DNA of 64,000 bases from Bradyrhizobium agreste (lineage in GTDB: Bacteria > Pseudomonadota > Alphaproteobacteria > Rhizobiales > Xanthobacteraceae), in NCBI RefSeq assembly GCF_016031625.1, contig NZ_JACCHP010000026.1, positions 62,001 to 126,000 on the forward strand, read 5' to 3'. Shown one piece after another: positions 41,806-51,708 of this stretch. Each line of letters starts with the position of its first letter. The first letter of the stretch is position 1. The notes beneath the pieces were generated by a model, which saw nothing but the letters and a program-made list of their open reading frames with translations, was not told where the DNA came from and ran no database searches. Position numbers and translations under genes: made by a program.

Positions 41806-43848
41806 TCAGACCAACCCGCGCATCCGCCGGATATCCGGCGGGGTGGCCTCGTCGACCAGGGCGGCGATCGCATCAGTGGTCGTCATCACCTTTTGGCCGT
41901 CGCTGCCGAGCCGGCGGACCGAGACCGAATGCGTCTCGGCCTCTTTCTTGCCGACCACGAGCAGGGCGGGGATCTTGGCCAGCGAGTGCTCGCGGACCTT
42001 GTAGTTGATCTTTTCGTTGCGCAGGTCGATCTCCGCCCGCAGCCCGGCGCGCCGCGCCTGCTCCAGCACCACCTTGGCGTAGTCGTCGCCTTCCGAGGTA
42101 ATGGTGGTGACCACCGCCTGCACCGGCGAAAGCCAGAGCGGGAAGTTGCCCGCGTAGTGCTCGATCAGGATGCCGATATAGCGCTCCATCGAGCCGCAGA
42201 TCGCGCGGTGCACCATCACCGGCGGTTTCTTGCCGCCGTCATGGTCGATGTAGAATGCGCCGAACCGCTCCGGCAGGTTGAAGTCGACCTGCGTGGTGCC
42301 GCACTGCCAGTCGCGACCGATGGCATCGCGCAGAACGTACTCGAACTTCGGTCCGTAGAAGGCGCCTTCGCCCGGATTGATCTCGGTCTTGATGTGATTG
42401 TTCTGCGACTGGATCTCGCGCAGCACCGTCGCCATCACGCGTTCGGCGTGATCCCACATCGCATCGGTGCCGACGCGTTTCTCCGGCCGGGTCGAGAGCT
42501 TCACCGTGAGGTCGCCGGTGAAGCCGAAATCGGCATAGGTCGACAGGATGAGATCGTTGATCTTCAGGCACTCCTCGGCGAGTTGGTCCTCGGTGCAGAA
42601 GATGTGCGCGTCGTCCTGGGTGAAGCCGCGCACGCGCATCAGCCCGTGCATGGCGCCTGAGGGCTCGTAGCGATGCACCACGCCGAACTCGGCGAGGCGG
42701 AGCGGCAGGTCGCGGTAGCTCTTCAGGCCGTGCTTGAAGATCTGCACGTGGCCCGGGCAGTTCATCGGCTTCAGCGCAAACCAGCGCTTGTCCTCGGCCT
42801 CGTCGCCGGCCGATTGCGCCGCGAACATGTTCTCGCGGTACCAGCCCCAATGGCCCGAGGTCTCCCACAAGACCTTGTCCAGGATCTGCGGCGCGTTGAC
42901 CTCGTTGTAGTCGCCGGAGAGGCGCCGGCGCATATAGGCGATCAGCTGCTGGAAGATGGTCCAGCCCTTCGGGTGCCAGAACACGACGCCCGGACCTTCC
43001 TCCTGGAAGTGGAAGAGGTCGAGCTCGCGCCCGAGCTTGCGATGGTCGCGCTTCTCGGCTTCCTCGATCTGCTTGAGGTAGGCGTCGAGGTCCTCCTGCT
43101 TGGCGAACGCGGTGCCGTAGATGCGGGTCAGCATCGGGTTGTTGGAATCGCCGCGCCAATAGGCGCCGGCCACCTTCATCAGCTTGAAGGCGTTGCCTAC
43201 CTTGCCGGTCGAGGTCATATGGGGGCCGCGGCACAGGTCGAACCAGTCGCCCTGGTAGTAGATCTTGATCGGCTCGTTGCCGGGAATGGCGTCGACCAGC
43301 TCGACCTTGAAGGCCTCGCCCTTGTCGCGGAACACCTGCTTGGTCTTTTCGCGGTCCCAGACTTCCTTGGTGAAGGGCTTGTCGCGCGCGATGATCTCGC
43401 GCATCTTCTTCTCGATCGCGGCAAAGTCCTCCGGCGTGAACGGCTCGTTGCGGAAGAAGTCGTAATAGAAGCCGTTCTCGATCACGGGGCCGATCGTGAC
43501 CTGAGTTCCCGGCCACAGCGTCTGTACGGCTTCCGCCAGCACGTGCGCGCAGTCGTGGCGGATCAGCTCGAGCGCCTCCGGCTCGTCGCGCGAGATCAGC
43601 CTGAGCTTCGCATCGGCCTCGATGGGATCGTTGAGATCGGTGAGCACACCGTCGAGCGCCATTGCGACCGTGCGCTTGGCCAGCGACGGCGAGATGCCCT
43701 TGGCGATATCGAAGCCAGTGATGCCCTTGTCGAACTGGCGCTTGGCGCCGTCGGGGAAGGTGAGGGTGACTTTGGCAGCGGGGGTCACAGGCTTCAAATT
43801 GGAGAGGCTGTACTGGAAGCCGGACTCGGATTTGGGCTGGTCGGACAT
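41806..43848 (-). CDS. thrS: Threonyl-tRNA synthetase
   Basis: A cytosolic class II synthetase of about 680 residues that charges tRNA-Thr. Seen in order: an N-terminal TGS domain (about 25-85), the editing domain with HDCAHVLAEA (HxxxH, about 100), and the catalytic core with motif 2 (RYEPSGAMHGLMRVRGFTQDD). The zinc site shows as Cys in MNCPGH plus downstream His. Motif 3 is ICGSMERYIGILIEHY, and the anticodon-binding domain closes the protein. Length is slightly longer than the E. coli enzyme. ATG 43848 (MSDQPKSESG) has AGGAGA just upstream. It is divergent from the MFS gene at 44036. All catalytic elements look intact. Confidence 0.97.
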   Translation of the reverse strand: MSDQPKSESGFQYSLSNLKPVTPAAKVTLTFPDGAKRQFDKGITGFDIAKGISPSLAKRTVAMALDGVLTDLNDPIEADAKLRLISRDEPEALELIRHDCAHVLAEAVQTLWPGTQVTIGPVIENGFYYDFFRNEPFTPEDFAAIEKKMREIIARDKPFTKEVWDREKTKQVFRDKGEAFKVELVDAIPGNEPIKIYYQGDWFDLCRGPHMTSTGKVGNAFKLMKVAGAYWRGDSNNPMLTRIYGTAFAKQEDLDAYLKQIEEAEKRDHRKLGRELDLFHFQEEGPGVVFWHPKGWTIFQQLIAYMRRRLSGDYNEVNAPQILDKVLWETSGHWGWYRENMFAAQSAGDEAEDKRWFALKPMNCPGHVQIFKHGLKSYRDLPLRLAEFGVVHRYEPSGAMHGLMRVRGFTQDDAHIFCTEDQLAEECLKINDLILSTYADFGFTGDLTVKLSTRPEKRVGTDAMWDHAERVMATVLREIQSQNNHIKTEINPGEGAFYGPKFEYVLRDAIGRDWQCGTTQVDFNLPERFGAFYIDHDGGKKPPVMVHRAICGSMERYIGILIEHYAGNFPLWLSPVQAVVTTITSEGDDYAKVVLEQARRAGLRAEIDLRNEKINYKVREHSLAKIPALLVVGKKEAETHSVSVRRLGSDGQKVMTTTDAIAALVDEATPPDIRRMRGLV

Positions 43849-44035
43849 TGCTTTTCTCCTGGGGCTCACTCCTGCGAACGAGCGCAGGTAAGCGGGAACG
43901 AGCGATATATCAGGCGATTCGGCCTGCGCAATCCGGCATTTCAAAGAAAGCGGCGCGCAAAACCCGTGGCGGAGCCCGCAACTATTTGACGTTGTACCCT
44001 TTAACCCGTCGCAAACCGCCGCTACATGCGTTTGC

Positions 44036-45205
44036 ATGAAAAGCGCCCCAGCCGCCGGCCGTTTCGCGCCAACTGCCCTGATGCTCGGCAATCTCGTGAC
44101 CGGCTGCTCGGTCTTGGCGCCGGCGGGCATGCTGCCGGAATTGTCGGCGGGGCTTGGGATCAGCATCCACGCGGCCGGGCTCCTGATCACCTTCGGCGCG
44201 GTGACGCTGTGCGTGGGCTCGCCGCTGACGGCGTGGCTGACCAGCCGCATCGAACGGCGGACCCTGCTCGCCACCACGCTGGCGGTGCTCGCACTCGGCA
44301 ATCTCGCCTCCGCGTTTGCGCCCGATTACACCAGCCTGCTGATCATTCGCCTCGCGATGCTCGCAGTCGGCGCGCTCTACACGCCGCAGGCCGCCGGTAC
44401 CGCTGCGCTGATCGTGCCGGCGGAACGGCGCGGCAGCACTATTGCGTACATCTTCCTCGGCTGGTCGCTCGCAGCCGCCCTCGGCCTGCCGCTGATCACC
44501 TTCATCGCCAGCCGCTACGGCTGGCGCGCGGCCTACGGCGGGGTCGGCGCGCTCGGCTGCGTCAGCTTGCTGCTGTTGCTGCTGCGTCTGCCGGCGGGCC
44601 TGCAGGGCGCACCGGTCGATTTGAAGACATGGGCTGCCGTCGGCCGAAGCAGGACGATCCTGCTGCTGCTTGCGATCACGATGCTGCAAATGTCGGGGCA
44701 GTTCGTCGTTTTCACCTATATGGGGCCGCTGCTCAACAAGCTCACCGGCGCCGGTCCCGATGCGATCGGCTCGGTCTTCGCGCTGTACGGGATCTGCGGC
44801 TTCCTCGGCGTCGTCGTCGCGACCCGCATCGTCGACACCTCGGGACCCTATCGCACCTCGTTGCTGTTCATCTGCCTGCTGCTTGCCGGGATGAGCGGCT
44901 GGGCCCTCGGTGCAGGCTCGCTCGTCGTGATGGCGGGCGCGGTCGCGATCTGGGGCCTCGGCTTTGCCTCGACCAATTCGATGCAGCAGGTGCGGCTGGT
45001 CGCGGCTGCGCCGCCGCTGGCATCGGCCACCGTCGCGCTCAACACGTCCGTTCTCTATATCGGCCAAGCGGTCGGCTCCGCGGTCGGCGGGCTGCTGTTC
45101 GCCCGCGAGCTCCTGCACGCGCTCGGCTTCGTCGCGGTGGGCTTCGTCGTCGCGGCGCTTGTTCTCGTGGTCCTGACCCGGCCGCAATCGGCGGCTACAG
45201 CATAG
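44036..45205 (+). CDS. MFS transporter (AraJ/sugar-efflux-like)
   Basis: A 389-residue protein with 12 transmembrane helices. The helix 2-3 loop (LTAWLTSRIERRTLL) carries the family pattern, and helix 5 has the GWSLAAALGLPL proline/glycine pattern of drug and sugar exporters of the DHA1 type. ATG 44036 is the start. It is divergent from thrS. The substrate (drug or metabolite) cannot be told. Confidence 0.88.
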   Translation: MKSAPAAGRFAPTALMLGNLVTGCSVLAPAGMLPELSAGLGISIHAAGLLITFGAVTLCVGSPLTAWLTSRIERRTLLATTLAVLALGNLASAFAPDYTSLLIIRLAMLAVGALYTPQAAGTAALIVPAERRGSTIAYIFLGWSLAAALGLPLITFIASRYGWRAAYGGVGALGCVSLLLLLLRLPAGLQGAPVDLKTWAAVGRSRTILLLLAITMLQMSGQFVVFTYMGPLLNKLTGAGPDAIGSVFALYGICGFLGVVVATRIVDTSGPYRTSLLFICLLLAGMSGWALGAGSLVVMAGAVAIWGLGFASTNSMQQVRLVAAAPPLASATVALNTSVLYIGQAVGSAVGGLLFARELLHALGFVAVGFVVAALVLVVLTRPQSAATA

Positions 45206-45345
45206 TTTCAGTCCGAACAAGCCGGCATGCATCAAATTTGATTCGATCCGCTCACCGATTTTGAACCAGCACCAAGACAATCGTGTCGTTGCTTAATCTC
45301 GTTGAATCCAACGACCCTAAATAATCAGGTCGGAGGTGTGATCGC

Positions 45346-46926
45346 ATGGCTGCGACGGTGACGATCCGGCTGCGGGAGCTGTTCTGGAGGCGTGGGCCCG
45401 GCCAGGCGCGCGCACGGGTTTCCGCGACCGCGGCAGGCTCGCATCATCGGCTCACCGTCCCGGTGCTGTTGCTGGCGCTGGGTTTTTCCGCGTTGTGCGG
45501 CTGGGTCTTGTGGCAGGCGCGCCGCGCAACCGAGGCCCGCGCCGTCGAAGTTGCAACCAGCGTTGTCAATTCGCTCAGCAGTGACATCGAACGCAATATT
45601 GAGCTCCTAAACCTGTCGCTCGAAGCTGTGGTCGAAGGCGTGCGGCTTCCGGGGCTTGCAGGCCTCGAGCCGATGATGCAGCGGCGCGTGCTGTTCGACA
45701 ATTCTCTTACGGCCCGCGGCGTGACATCCATTCTCGTGACCGACGAGACCGGCCGCGTGATGATGGATTCCAAGCGCATCAACCCGCCGCACCTCAACAT
45801 TTCTGACCGCGATTTCTTCCAGGTCCACAGGGATCGTCCGTTGTTGGGATCGTTCGTTAGCCGCCCATTCGTGTCCCGCACCAACAACCGGCCGATGATT
45901 GCGGTGAGCCGGCGGATTACACATGAGGACGGCTCCTTCGGCGGCATCGTGGTCGGCGCCCTCCTGCAGGATTATTTCAAGGAGCTGTTCAAATCCGTCG
46001 CGCTCGGTGCGCAGGGCACGGTGACCCTTGCCCGCATCGACGGGACTGTGCTGATGCGCTGGCCCTATAAAGAGGATTTCATCGGCAGCGATCTGAGCCG
46101 TGCTGCCTTGTTCAACCACTTTCCACGCGCGCCAAGCGGCCATTATCAATCAACGGCGATATCTGACGGCGTCAAGCGGCTGTTCGTCTATTCCCAGGTC
46201 GGCGCTTTGCCACTGGTCATCGTGATTGGCCAATCGGTCGAGGATATCTTCGCCCCCTGGTGGAAGCAGGCGCTCGCCACAGGTGCGCTAGTCGGGGTCC
46301 TGTGCGCGCTGACGATCGTGCTGACGGCGTTGTTGCGTCGCGAATTGATCAGGCGAACCCTGGCGGAGAAGAAGCTGACAGTGCTCGCCGCCACCGATGG
46401 GCTCACAGGGCTGGCTAACCGGCGACATTTCAACCGGACGCTCGCCAGCGAGTGGCGGCGCGTCATGCGCAAGCGCGCTCCCGCTGCGTTGCTAATGATC
46501 GATCTCGACAATTTCAAGCAGTACAATGACAGGCATGGACACCCGGCCGGGGATACCTTGCTCCGGAAGATCGCAGTAGCCATCGCCAAACAGGCCAAGC
46601 GGCCTTCCGATCTCGGCGCCCGCCTTGGCGGGGACGAATTTGCGCTCCTGCTGCCCGACACAACACTTTCCGACGCCGCAGATCTTGCCGAGCGGCTGCG
46701 CGCGGATTGGCTACTCGAGGGCGAAAGGCGCGACAGCGGCGTAGGGCTGAGCATCGGGATTGCCTGTCTCGTTCCGGCCCTCGGTGCGAGCCCGGAAGAC
46801 CTTATTGTCGCTGCGGACAAGGCGCTCTATCGCGCCAAACGGTTCGGTCGTGATCGCATTGAGTTGGCCGACATAGAGGCCGGCAGTCTCGCCCCCGACG
46901 AGACGGAGATGGTGCCGAGCAAATAG
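45346..46926 (+). CDS. Membrane diguanylate cyclase with dCACHE-type sensor
   Basis: A 526-residue protein. TM1 is at about 36-56, followed by a periplasmic Cache-type domain (about 60-295, SDRDFFQVHRDRP and ISRRITHEDGSFGG are typical) and TM2 (about 307-330). A C-terminal GGDEF domain (about 345-510) has an intact GGDEF at 428-432. An I-site RPSD lies five residues before it, so the enzyme should show product inhibition, unlike the GGDEF/EAL protein at 37367. It would synthesise c-di-GMP in response to an extracellular ligand. ATG 45346 has GGAGG upstream. Confidence 0.92.
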   Translation: MAATVTIRLRELFWRRGPGQARARVSATAAGSHHRLTVPVLLLALGFSALCGWVLWQARRATEARAVEVATSVVNSLSSDIERNIELLNLSLEAVVEGVRLPGLAGLEPMMQRRVLFDNSLTARGVTSILVTDETGRVMMDSKRINPPHLNISDRDFFQVHRDRPLLGSFVSRPFVSRTNNRPMIAVSRRITHEDGSFGGIVVGALLQDYFKELFKSVALGAQGTVTLARIDGTVLMRWPYKEDFIGSDLSRAALFNHFPRAPSGHYQSTAISDGVKRLFVYSQVGALPLVIVIGQSVEDIFAPWWKQALATGALVGVLCALTIVLTALLRRELIRRTLAEKKLTVLAATDGLTGLANRRHFNRTLASEWRRVMRKRAPAALLMIDLDNFKQYNDRHGHPAGDTLLRKIAVAIAKQAKRPSDLGARLGGDEFALLLPDTTLSDAADLAERLRADWLLEGERRDSGVGLSIGIACLVPALGASPEDLIVAADKALYRAKRFGRDRIELADIEAGSLAPDETEMVPSK

Positions 46927-47031
46927 AGGGTAGGCGATCGCCTCGCGAGCCTGCGGAGACAGCGGAGGCTTGGCAAACCGCGCAAGAGAGCGCTAGAACT
47001 CCTACGGTGGGACCAATGAGAGTTGACTGAG

Positions 47032-47433
47032 ATGAGGATGATTTTGGCGGTTGTCGCGGTGCTATATACGGCCGCCGCTTTCGCGCAAACCGACAAGCCG
47101 CCGATGGTGGGGGACAAGCCGCTGGTGCAGGTCAAGCCCAAGGGGACCAAAGCGGGGACCAAAGCGGGAACCACGGAGGCAGCGGCCAAGCCCGCCGCGG
47201 CCGCGAAGGGCAAGCCGCAGTCGGTGGCCGTCCGCCTCCAGGCCTGCCTCGAGATCGACGACGGCACCAAGGATCGCCTCAACTGCTACGACGCGGTGAT
47301 CCCGCCGGCGCCGAAGCCGAAGCCGGCCAAGGCCAAGGGCTACGCCGACTGCCGCTTCATCAAAGAAGAGGACGAGCGGCTGGCCTGCTTCAACGGCTTT
47401 GCCGAGAGCATTCCGAAGCTGCCCAAGACCTGA
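47032..47433 (+). CDS. Small exported four-cysteine protein
   Basis: A protein of about 133 residues with a signal peptide (cleavage near FAQTD, about residue 20) and a Lys/Ala/Pro-rich linker (about 35-68). It then has two Cys-bearing segments (RLQACLEIDD plus RLNCYDAV; YADCRFIKEED plus RLACFNGF). The RLNCYD and RLACF pair resembles the repeat of type VI secretion-associated VasI-like and similar periplasmic proteins (from memory). Start is ATG 47032, with ATG 47038 possible; neither has a strong ribosome site. It is probably periplasmic with two disulfides. Confidence 0.7.
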   Translation: MRMILAVVAVLYTAAAFAQTDKPPMVGDKPLVQVKPKGTKAGTKAGTTEAAAKPAAAAKGKPQSVAVRLQACLEIDDGTKDRLNCYDAVIPPAPKPKPAKAKGYADCRFIKEEDERLACFNGFAESIPKLPKT

Positions 47434-47444
47434 TACTTGCCCGG

Positions 47445-48719
47445 CTAATTTGTGGCGGCGACGCGCGTGAGCGCGAGCGACGGCGTTGCCGCCATCTTCA
47501 CCAACACGTCCTTGAGCGGATCGCGCGTCCAGGCGCGCGTGACATAGTCGCGATGGGTGATCCCCTCGCCGGTCTCCACGAACACCACGCTGCCGGGTCG
47601 TAGCGGCCCGTCCATGTCCTCGGCGACGTCGATGCCCTTCTGGCGGATCATGCTCATCAGCTCGCGGTCGCGCCGCGCCGTGTAGCGGGTGTAGGCGCTG
47701 ACGAAGAAGCCGGAACGGTGGTTCTCGATCCAGGACGCGAACTTGTCCATCTCGCCATAGACGGCATCGAGCAGCACCACGCCGCGCACGCGGTCGCTGA
47801 TGCCGCCGACCTCGAGGCTCCAGGCCGTCGGCAGGAAGCCGCCGCTATAGCCGACGATCACGATCGGCATGTTGGCGAAGGCGCGCGCGCTGTTGGGATC
47901 GCCGGTGAGCCGGGCCAGATGAGTCGCCGATTCTTCCATAAAGCGCTTGAAGCCCCCAGGCTGCCAGAATTTTCCGGCGCTGGAATCGGCGGCGTCGACC
48001 GCCATCTGCGGCGCAAGCAGAATCGCATTGGCGCCGGAATCGGTGACCTGTTTCGGCACCATCTGCCGGTCGCGGACGTCGCGCTCGAGCGTCGCGCCAT
48101 TGCCGTGGAAGAACACCACGATCACGCCCGGCTTGCGCAGGTCGAAATGCTCGGGCACGTGCACCAGCACGCGGCTGTCGCTGTAGGTCTCGTCCTGCCA
48201 GTAGACGCGCCCTGAATAGCTGCGGTGGCCGCGGCGGTCGCCCTTGGAAATGTTGAGGAAGGGCGCGTCGGAGGCGGGGTTGTTGCCGAAATAGGGAAAG
48301 GCCGACGACTTCATGCTGACGAGTGTCGTCAGATCCTCGCGGGCGGGGCGCTTGTACGGGACTTGCGGCTCGAGAGAGGCTACCTTGTAGGGCGGCGCCT
48401 GCTCCGGTATTTGTCGCTGGACGGCGCTCTTGGGCGAGAAGTCCGACATCTGTCGTTGCAAGAAGCTTTCACTCGCCGAGGGAAAGCGCTCCCTAAACTG
48501 CGGGGCCGGAAAGCGATCCTCGAACGTGTCGCCGCTTGCCACGCGCGAGTTCGACGTCTGCGAATTGGTCTTGGCGACCAACTGCACATTCGCCTGGGAG
48601 TTCGCCGCCAGCGCCGCCGGATCCGGCGCTTTGCCGCATTGAACCAGCGTCAGCGACAACGGCACCAAGACTGAGATCAAACCGGCCCGGCGCGCACGAT
48701 CATGCCGACCGGACGGCAT
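47445..48719 (-). CDS. Putative lipoprotein, alpha/beta hydrolase fold
   Basis: A protein of about 424 residues. After an Arg-rich start, a hydrophobic segment ends in LTLVQCG, a plausible lipobox, so it may be an outer-membrane or inner-membrane lipoprotein. Residues 40-130 are low complexity. The C-terminal region has VVFFHGNGA (oxyanion loop) and GYSGG (nucleophile elbow, about Ser 278), with VVLLDAVYGE after it. The His partner is likely in the C-terminal 60 residues. A secreted esterase or peptidase-like function is inferred. Start 48719 (MPSGRHDR) is chosen; 48767 also possible. It converges with the four-Cys gene. Confidence 0.75.
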   Translation of the reverse strand: MPSGRHDRARRAGLISVLVPLSLTLVQCGKAPDPAALAANSQANVQLVAKTNSQTSNSRVASGDTFEDRFPAPQFRERFPSASESFLQRQMSDFSPKSAVQRQIPEQAPPYKVASLEPQVPYKRPAREDLTTLVSMKSSAFPYFGNNPASDAPFLNISKGDRRGHRSYSGRVYWQDETYSDSRVLVHVPEHFDLRKPGVIVVFFHGNGATLERDVRDRQMVPKQVTDSGANAILLAPQMAVDAADSSAGKFWQPGGFKRFMEESATHLARLTGDPNSARAFANMPIVIVGYSGGFLPTAWSLEVGGISDRVRGVVLLDAVYGEMDKFASWIENHRSGFFVSAYTRYTARRDRELMSMIRQKGIDVAEDMDGPLRPGSVVFVETGEGITHRDYVTRAWTRDPLKDVLVKMAATPSLALTRVAATN

Positions 48720-49126
48720 CCGATCGGCATGATCATCAGCTCTCAGTTTAGGAGCGGCCCCGGCCATCCACCCATGACCCCAAAGTCACGACCCAAGTCT
48801 TAGGTCCCAAGTCTTGCGTCCCAAGTCACACGTCCATCGACAATCTTGAGATAATTGAGCCGACGGGCGTTTAGGCGACGTTAAGCGTCCGGAGAAACTT
48901 CCCCACATCCGGAACGCTCAAAAGGACCATGCAATCGTGTCCTGATTGTGGGGAAGGGGAACGGGCAATTCCGGGCAAATCCAGGATATCGTCCAAACAG
49001 ACGTGCGGGCGGTGGTCTGGTACCTACTTCCGTTGCCTCATTTAACCCTTGTTAACCCTGCTTGAATTGACTGGGCCAAAGTGCACGATGGGCCACGAGG
49101 CGAAGCGCCTGAGGTTAAGGACCCCG
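48720..49126. other. Intergenic region with tandem repeat
   Basis: 407 bp without a gene. It has a 3 x 14-bp tandem repeat at 48792-48833, and TTAA-rich sequence near 49040-49056 that probably belongs to the promoter of the permease gene at 49127. Confidence 0.55.
48792..48833. repeat. Tandem repeat, three 14-bp units
   Basis: Units start at 48792, 48806 and 48820. All begin CCCAAGTC and end GT or GGT, and the middle bases vary (TTAG, TTGC, ACAC). Just upstream of the hydrolase gene start on the minus strand. Confidence 0.75.
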
Positions 49127-50491
49127 ATGACGGCATCAGATGCGGGTACCCCGCCCTGGACGGACCGGCTGACCGGGAGGGGCGGGGTCTCCGTGCCGGT
49201 CGCCACCGCCATCGTCGTGGCCGACATGATCGGGGTCGGCGTCTTCACCAGCCTGGGCTTCCAGGTCAAGGATATCCCGTCCGGTTTCTCGATCCTGCTG
49301 CTCTGGACGGTTGGCGGCATCGTCGCGCTGTGCGGTGTGTTCGCGTACAGTGAGTTGGGCGCGATGTTTCCGCGCTCGAGCGGCGAGTACAATTTCCTCG
49401 GCCGCGCCTATCACCCGGCCTTCGGCTTCCTCGCCGGCTGGGTGTCGGCCACGGTCGGCTTCGCGGCGCCGGTCGCGCTCGCCGCGATGGCGTTCGGGGA
49501 ATATGCCAAATCGGTCGTGCCCGATCTGCCGGCGATTCCGCTCGCCATCGGCGTCGTGTGGCTGGTTTCGCTCGTGCAACTGACCGGCGTCAGGCACTCA
49601 TCCACATTCCAGCTGATCTCGACCGTCCTCAAGGTCGTGCTGATCGTCGCCTTCCTGGTCGCCGGCTTCGTCATCGCCGTGCCGCAGCCGATCACCTTCG
49701 CGCCGCAGCCGGGCGATATCGCCCACATCGTCAGCGCGCCCTTCGCGATCGGGCTCGTCTTCGTGATGTATTCGTTCTCGGGCTGGAATGCCGCGACCTA
49801 CATCATCGGCGAGATGAAGACGCCGCAACGGAGCCTGCCGCGCGCGCTGCTCGCGGGCACGCTGATCGTGCTCGTGCTGTACGTCGCGCTGAACGCGGTA
49901 TTTCTCCATTCGACGCGGGTCAGCGCGCTCGCCGGCCAGCTCGACGTCGCCAGTGTCGCCGGCACCGCCATCTTCGGTAGTCTCGGCGGCCGGATCGTCG
50001 GCGCCATGATTTGCTTCGGCCTGATCTCTTCGATCAGTGCGATGATGTGGATCGGCCCGCGGGTGATGATGACGATGGGGGAGGACATTCCCGTCTTGCG
50101 CGTCTTCTCCAAGCGGTCGGAAAGCGGCGCGCCGGCCTATGCCATCCTGTTCCAACTGGCCGTTGCCAATCTTCTGCTGTTCACGCGCAGCTTCGAGGCG
50201 GTGCTCGACTTCATCCAGTTCGCGCTGCTGTTCTGCTCGTTCTTCACGGTCGCCGGCGTCATCAAGCTGCGGATCACCGATCCCGATCTGCCGCGGCCCT
50301 ATCGCACCTGGGGATACCCGTTCACGCCGCTCGTTTTCCTGCTCGTGACCGCGTTCATGATGTACTACCTTCTGACGGAGCGGCCGGTTCAGTCGCTGTC
50401 GGGAATGCTCGTCATGCTCTCCGGCCTTTTGATTTACGCTGTTTTCCGCAGGCGGCCCGTCGCCGCTGCCGCATCGCCACATCGCGAATAG
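49127..50491 (+). CDS. APC family amino acid permease
   Basis: A 454-residue transporter with 12 transmembrane helices. Helix 1 carries the unwound glycine motif IGVGVFTSLG, typical of APC-superfamily (LeuT-fold) permeases, and YSELGAMFPRSSGEYNF is the second signature. ATG 49127 has AAGGA upstream; the frame extends to 49049. The next gene starts 2 bp after the stop, so they are co-transcribed. It is probably an amino acid/H+ symporter or antiporter; the exact substrate is unknown. Confidence 0.9.
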   Translation: MTASDAGTPPWTDRLTGRGGVSVPVATAIVVADMIGVGVFTSLGFQVKDIPSGFSILLLWTVGGIVALCGVFAYSELGAMFPRSSGEYNFLGRAYHPAFGFLAGWVSATVGFAAPVALAAMAFGEYAKSVVPDLPAIPLAIGVVWLVSLVQLTGVRHSSTFQLISTVLKVVLIVAFLVAGFVIAVPQPITFAPQPGDIAHIVSAPFAIGLVFVMYSFSGWNAATYIIGEMKTPQRSLPRALLAGTLIVLVLYVALNAVFLHSTRVSALAGQLDVASVAGTAIFGSLGGRIVGAMICFGLISSISAMMWIGPRVMMTMGEDIPVLRVFSKRSESGAPAYAILFQLAVANLLLFTRSFEAVLDFIQFALLFCSFFTVAGVIKLRITDPDLPRPYRTWGYPFTPLVFLLVTAFMMYYLLTERPVQSLSGMLVMLSGLLIYAVFRRRPVAAAASPHRE

Positions 50492-50493
50492 AC

Positions 50494-51708
50494 ATGTTCC
50501 GCCCCCTGAGAATTGCGGCCGTTGCCTTCGCCCTCCTGGCCGCGGCCGTCTCGTCAGCGCGTGCCGCAGACGTCTCTTTCGACGACACGGCGCGCTTCCT
50601 TGCGGGCATGCAACCTTCGGCGGACTCGCCGCTGGTGCCGCTCACCAGGGAACCGGCCTGGCAGCGTCACGCCAAATTCTTCGACGGCGCGTTCGCTCAG
50701 CTCGAGCAGCGGCAGCTCTCGAAGATCCGCAGCTGGGCCGACGTCAATCTGGCCGCACCCCGGCCCACCATGTTCTACCTGTTCAGCGGCCCCGATTTCC
50801 TCTACGCCAACGCCTTCTATTCCAAGGCCAGCACCTACGTGCTCGGCGCGCTGGAGCCGGTCGGCGCGGTGCCCGATTTGACGCGACTGCCGCGCGGTTC
50901 GGTCGGCGCTGCGCTCTACAACGTCGAACGCTCGCTCGGCTCGATCCTGAGCTTCTCCTTCTTCATCACCAAGCAGATGAAGGTCGACCTGCACGCCAAC
51001 CAGGTCAACGGCACCTTGCCGATCCTCTATGTCTTCCTCGCCCGCTCCGGCAAGACCATCCGCAACGTCGAGATGGTCGCGCTCGACGACAAGGGCGGGC
51101 TGCATCTCGGCGACGACAATCCCGGACGAAACGCGACGCGCGGCGTCCGCATCAGCTTCGCCGGCAGCGACGGGGAAACGCGCACGCTGTATTATTTCTC
51201 GACCGACCTCTCCAATTCCGGCGCACGTGCCGCGGGCTTCCTGAAATTCTGCGAGACGCTCGGGCCCGGCAACAGCCTGATCAAGAGTGCGTCCTACCTG
51301 TTGCACTCCGGCAATTTCACCGTCGCACGCGACTGGTTGCTCGCCAACAGTGCGACCATCATCCAGGACGATTCCGGCATTCCGCTCGCGAACTACAATG
51401 CGCGGCAATGGCGGTTCTTCCCGTTCGGCCGCTATCTCGGTCCCATCGACGAATTTCCGGGCCGCTATCAGGAGCGCTACGCCGAGCTGTTCACGCGCGC
51501 CCAGCCGATCGATTTCGGCGTCGGCTATCGCTGGCGCATGCATGAATCGAATTTGCTGCTGGCGGTGAAGGTGCCGGGCAGCGAGACCGCACCGGCTGCG
51601 GAGGCCACTTCGGCCGCCGAGCCTGTGCCAAAGCCGCCGCGCCCGAAGCGGCTACGACCGCCGGAGTCGGTCCCGCCGTCACAGGGACGTTTTTTCTGGT
51701 TCCGGTGA
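50494..51708 (+). CDS. Exported hypothetical protein
   Basis: A 404-residue protein with a Sec signal peptide (cleavage near ARAAD, about residue 25). The main body (about 30-350) has no motif I can assign but is well conserved in style with proteins of unknown function in Bradyrhizobium (from memory). The tail from about 360 is Pro/Ala/Lys-rich and ends in RFFWFR, an aromatic C-terminus like that of some outer-membrane-targeted proteins. ATG 50494 follows the permease stop by 2 bp. Its stop abuts that of the convergent small gene (shared TGATCA). Confidence 0.75.
   Translation: MFRPLRIAAVAFALLAAAVSSARAADVSFDDTARFLAGMQPSADSPLVPLTREPAWQRHAKFFDGAFAQLEQRQLSKIRSWADVNLAAPRPTMFYLFSGPDFLYANAFYSKASTYVLGALEPVGAVPDLTRLPRGSVGAALYNVERSLGSILSFSFFITKQMKVDLHANQVNGTLPILYVFLARSGKTIRNVEMVALDDKGGLHLGDDNPGRNATRGVRISFAGSDGETRTLYYFSTDLSNSGARAAGFLKFCETLGPGNSLIKSASYLLHSGNFTVARDWLLANSATIIQDDSGIPLANYNARQWRFFPFGRYLGPIDEFPGRYQERYAELFTRAQPIDFGVGYRWRMHESNLLLAVKVPGSETAPAAEATSAAEPVPKPPRPKRLRPPESVPPSQGRFFWFR

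Noticed and set aside
49042..49055. TTAA...TTAA considered as a fourth exact CtrA box
   Set aside because: Spacing is six bases, not seven.
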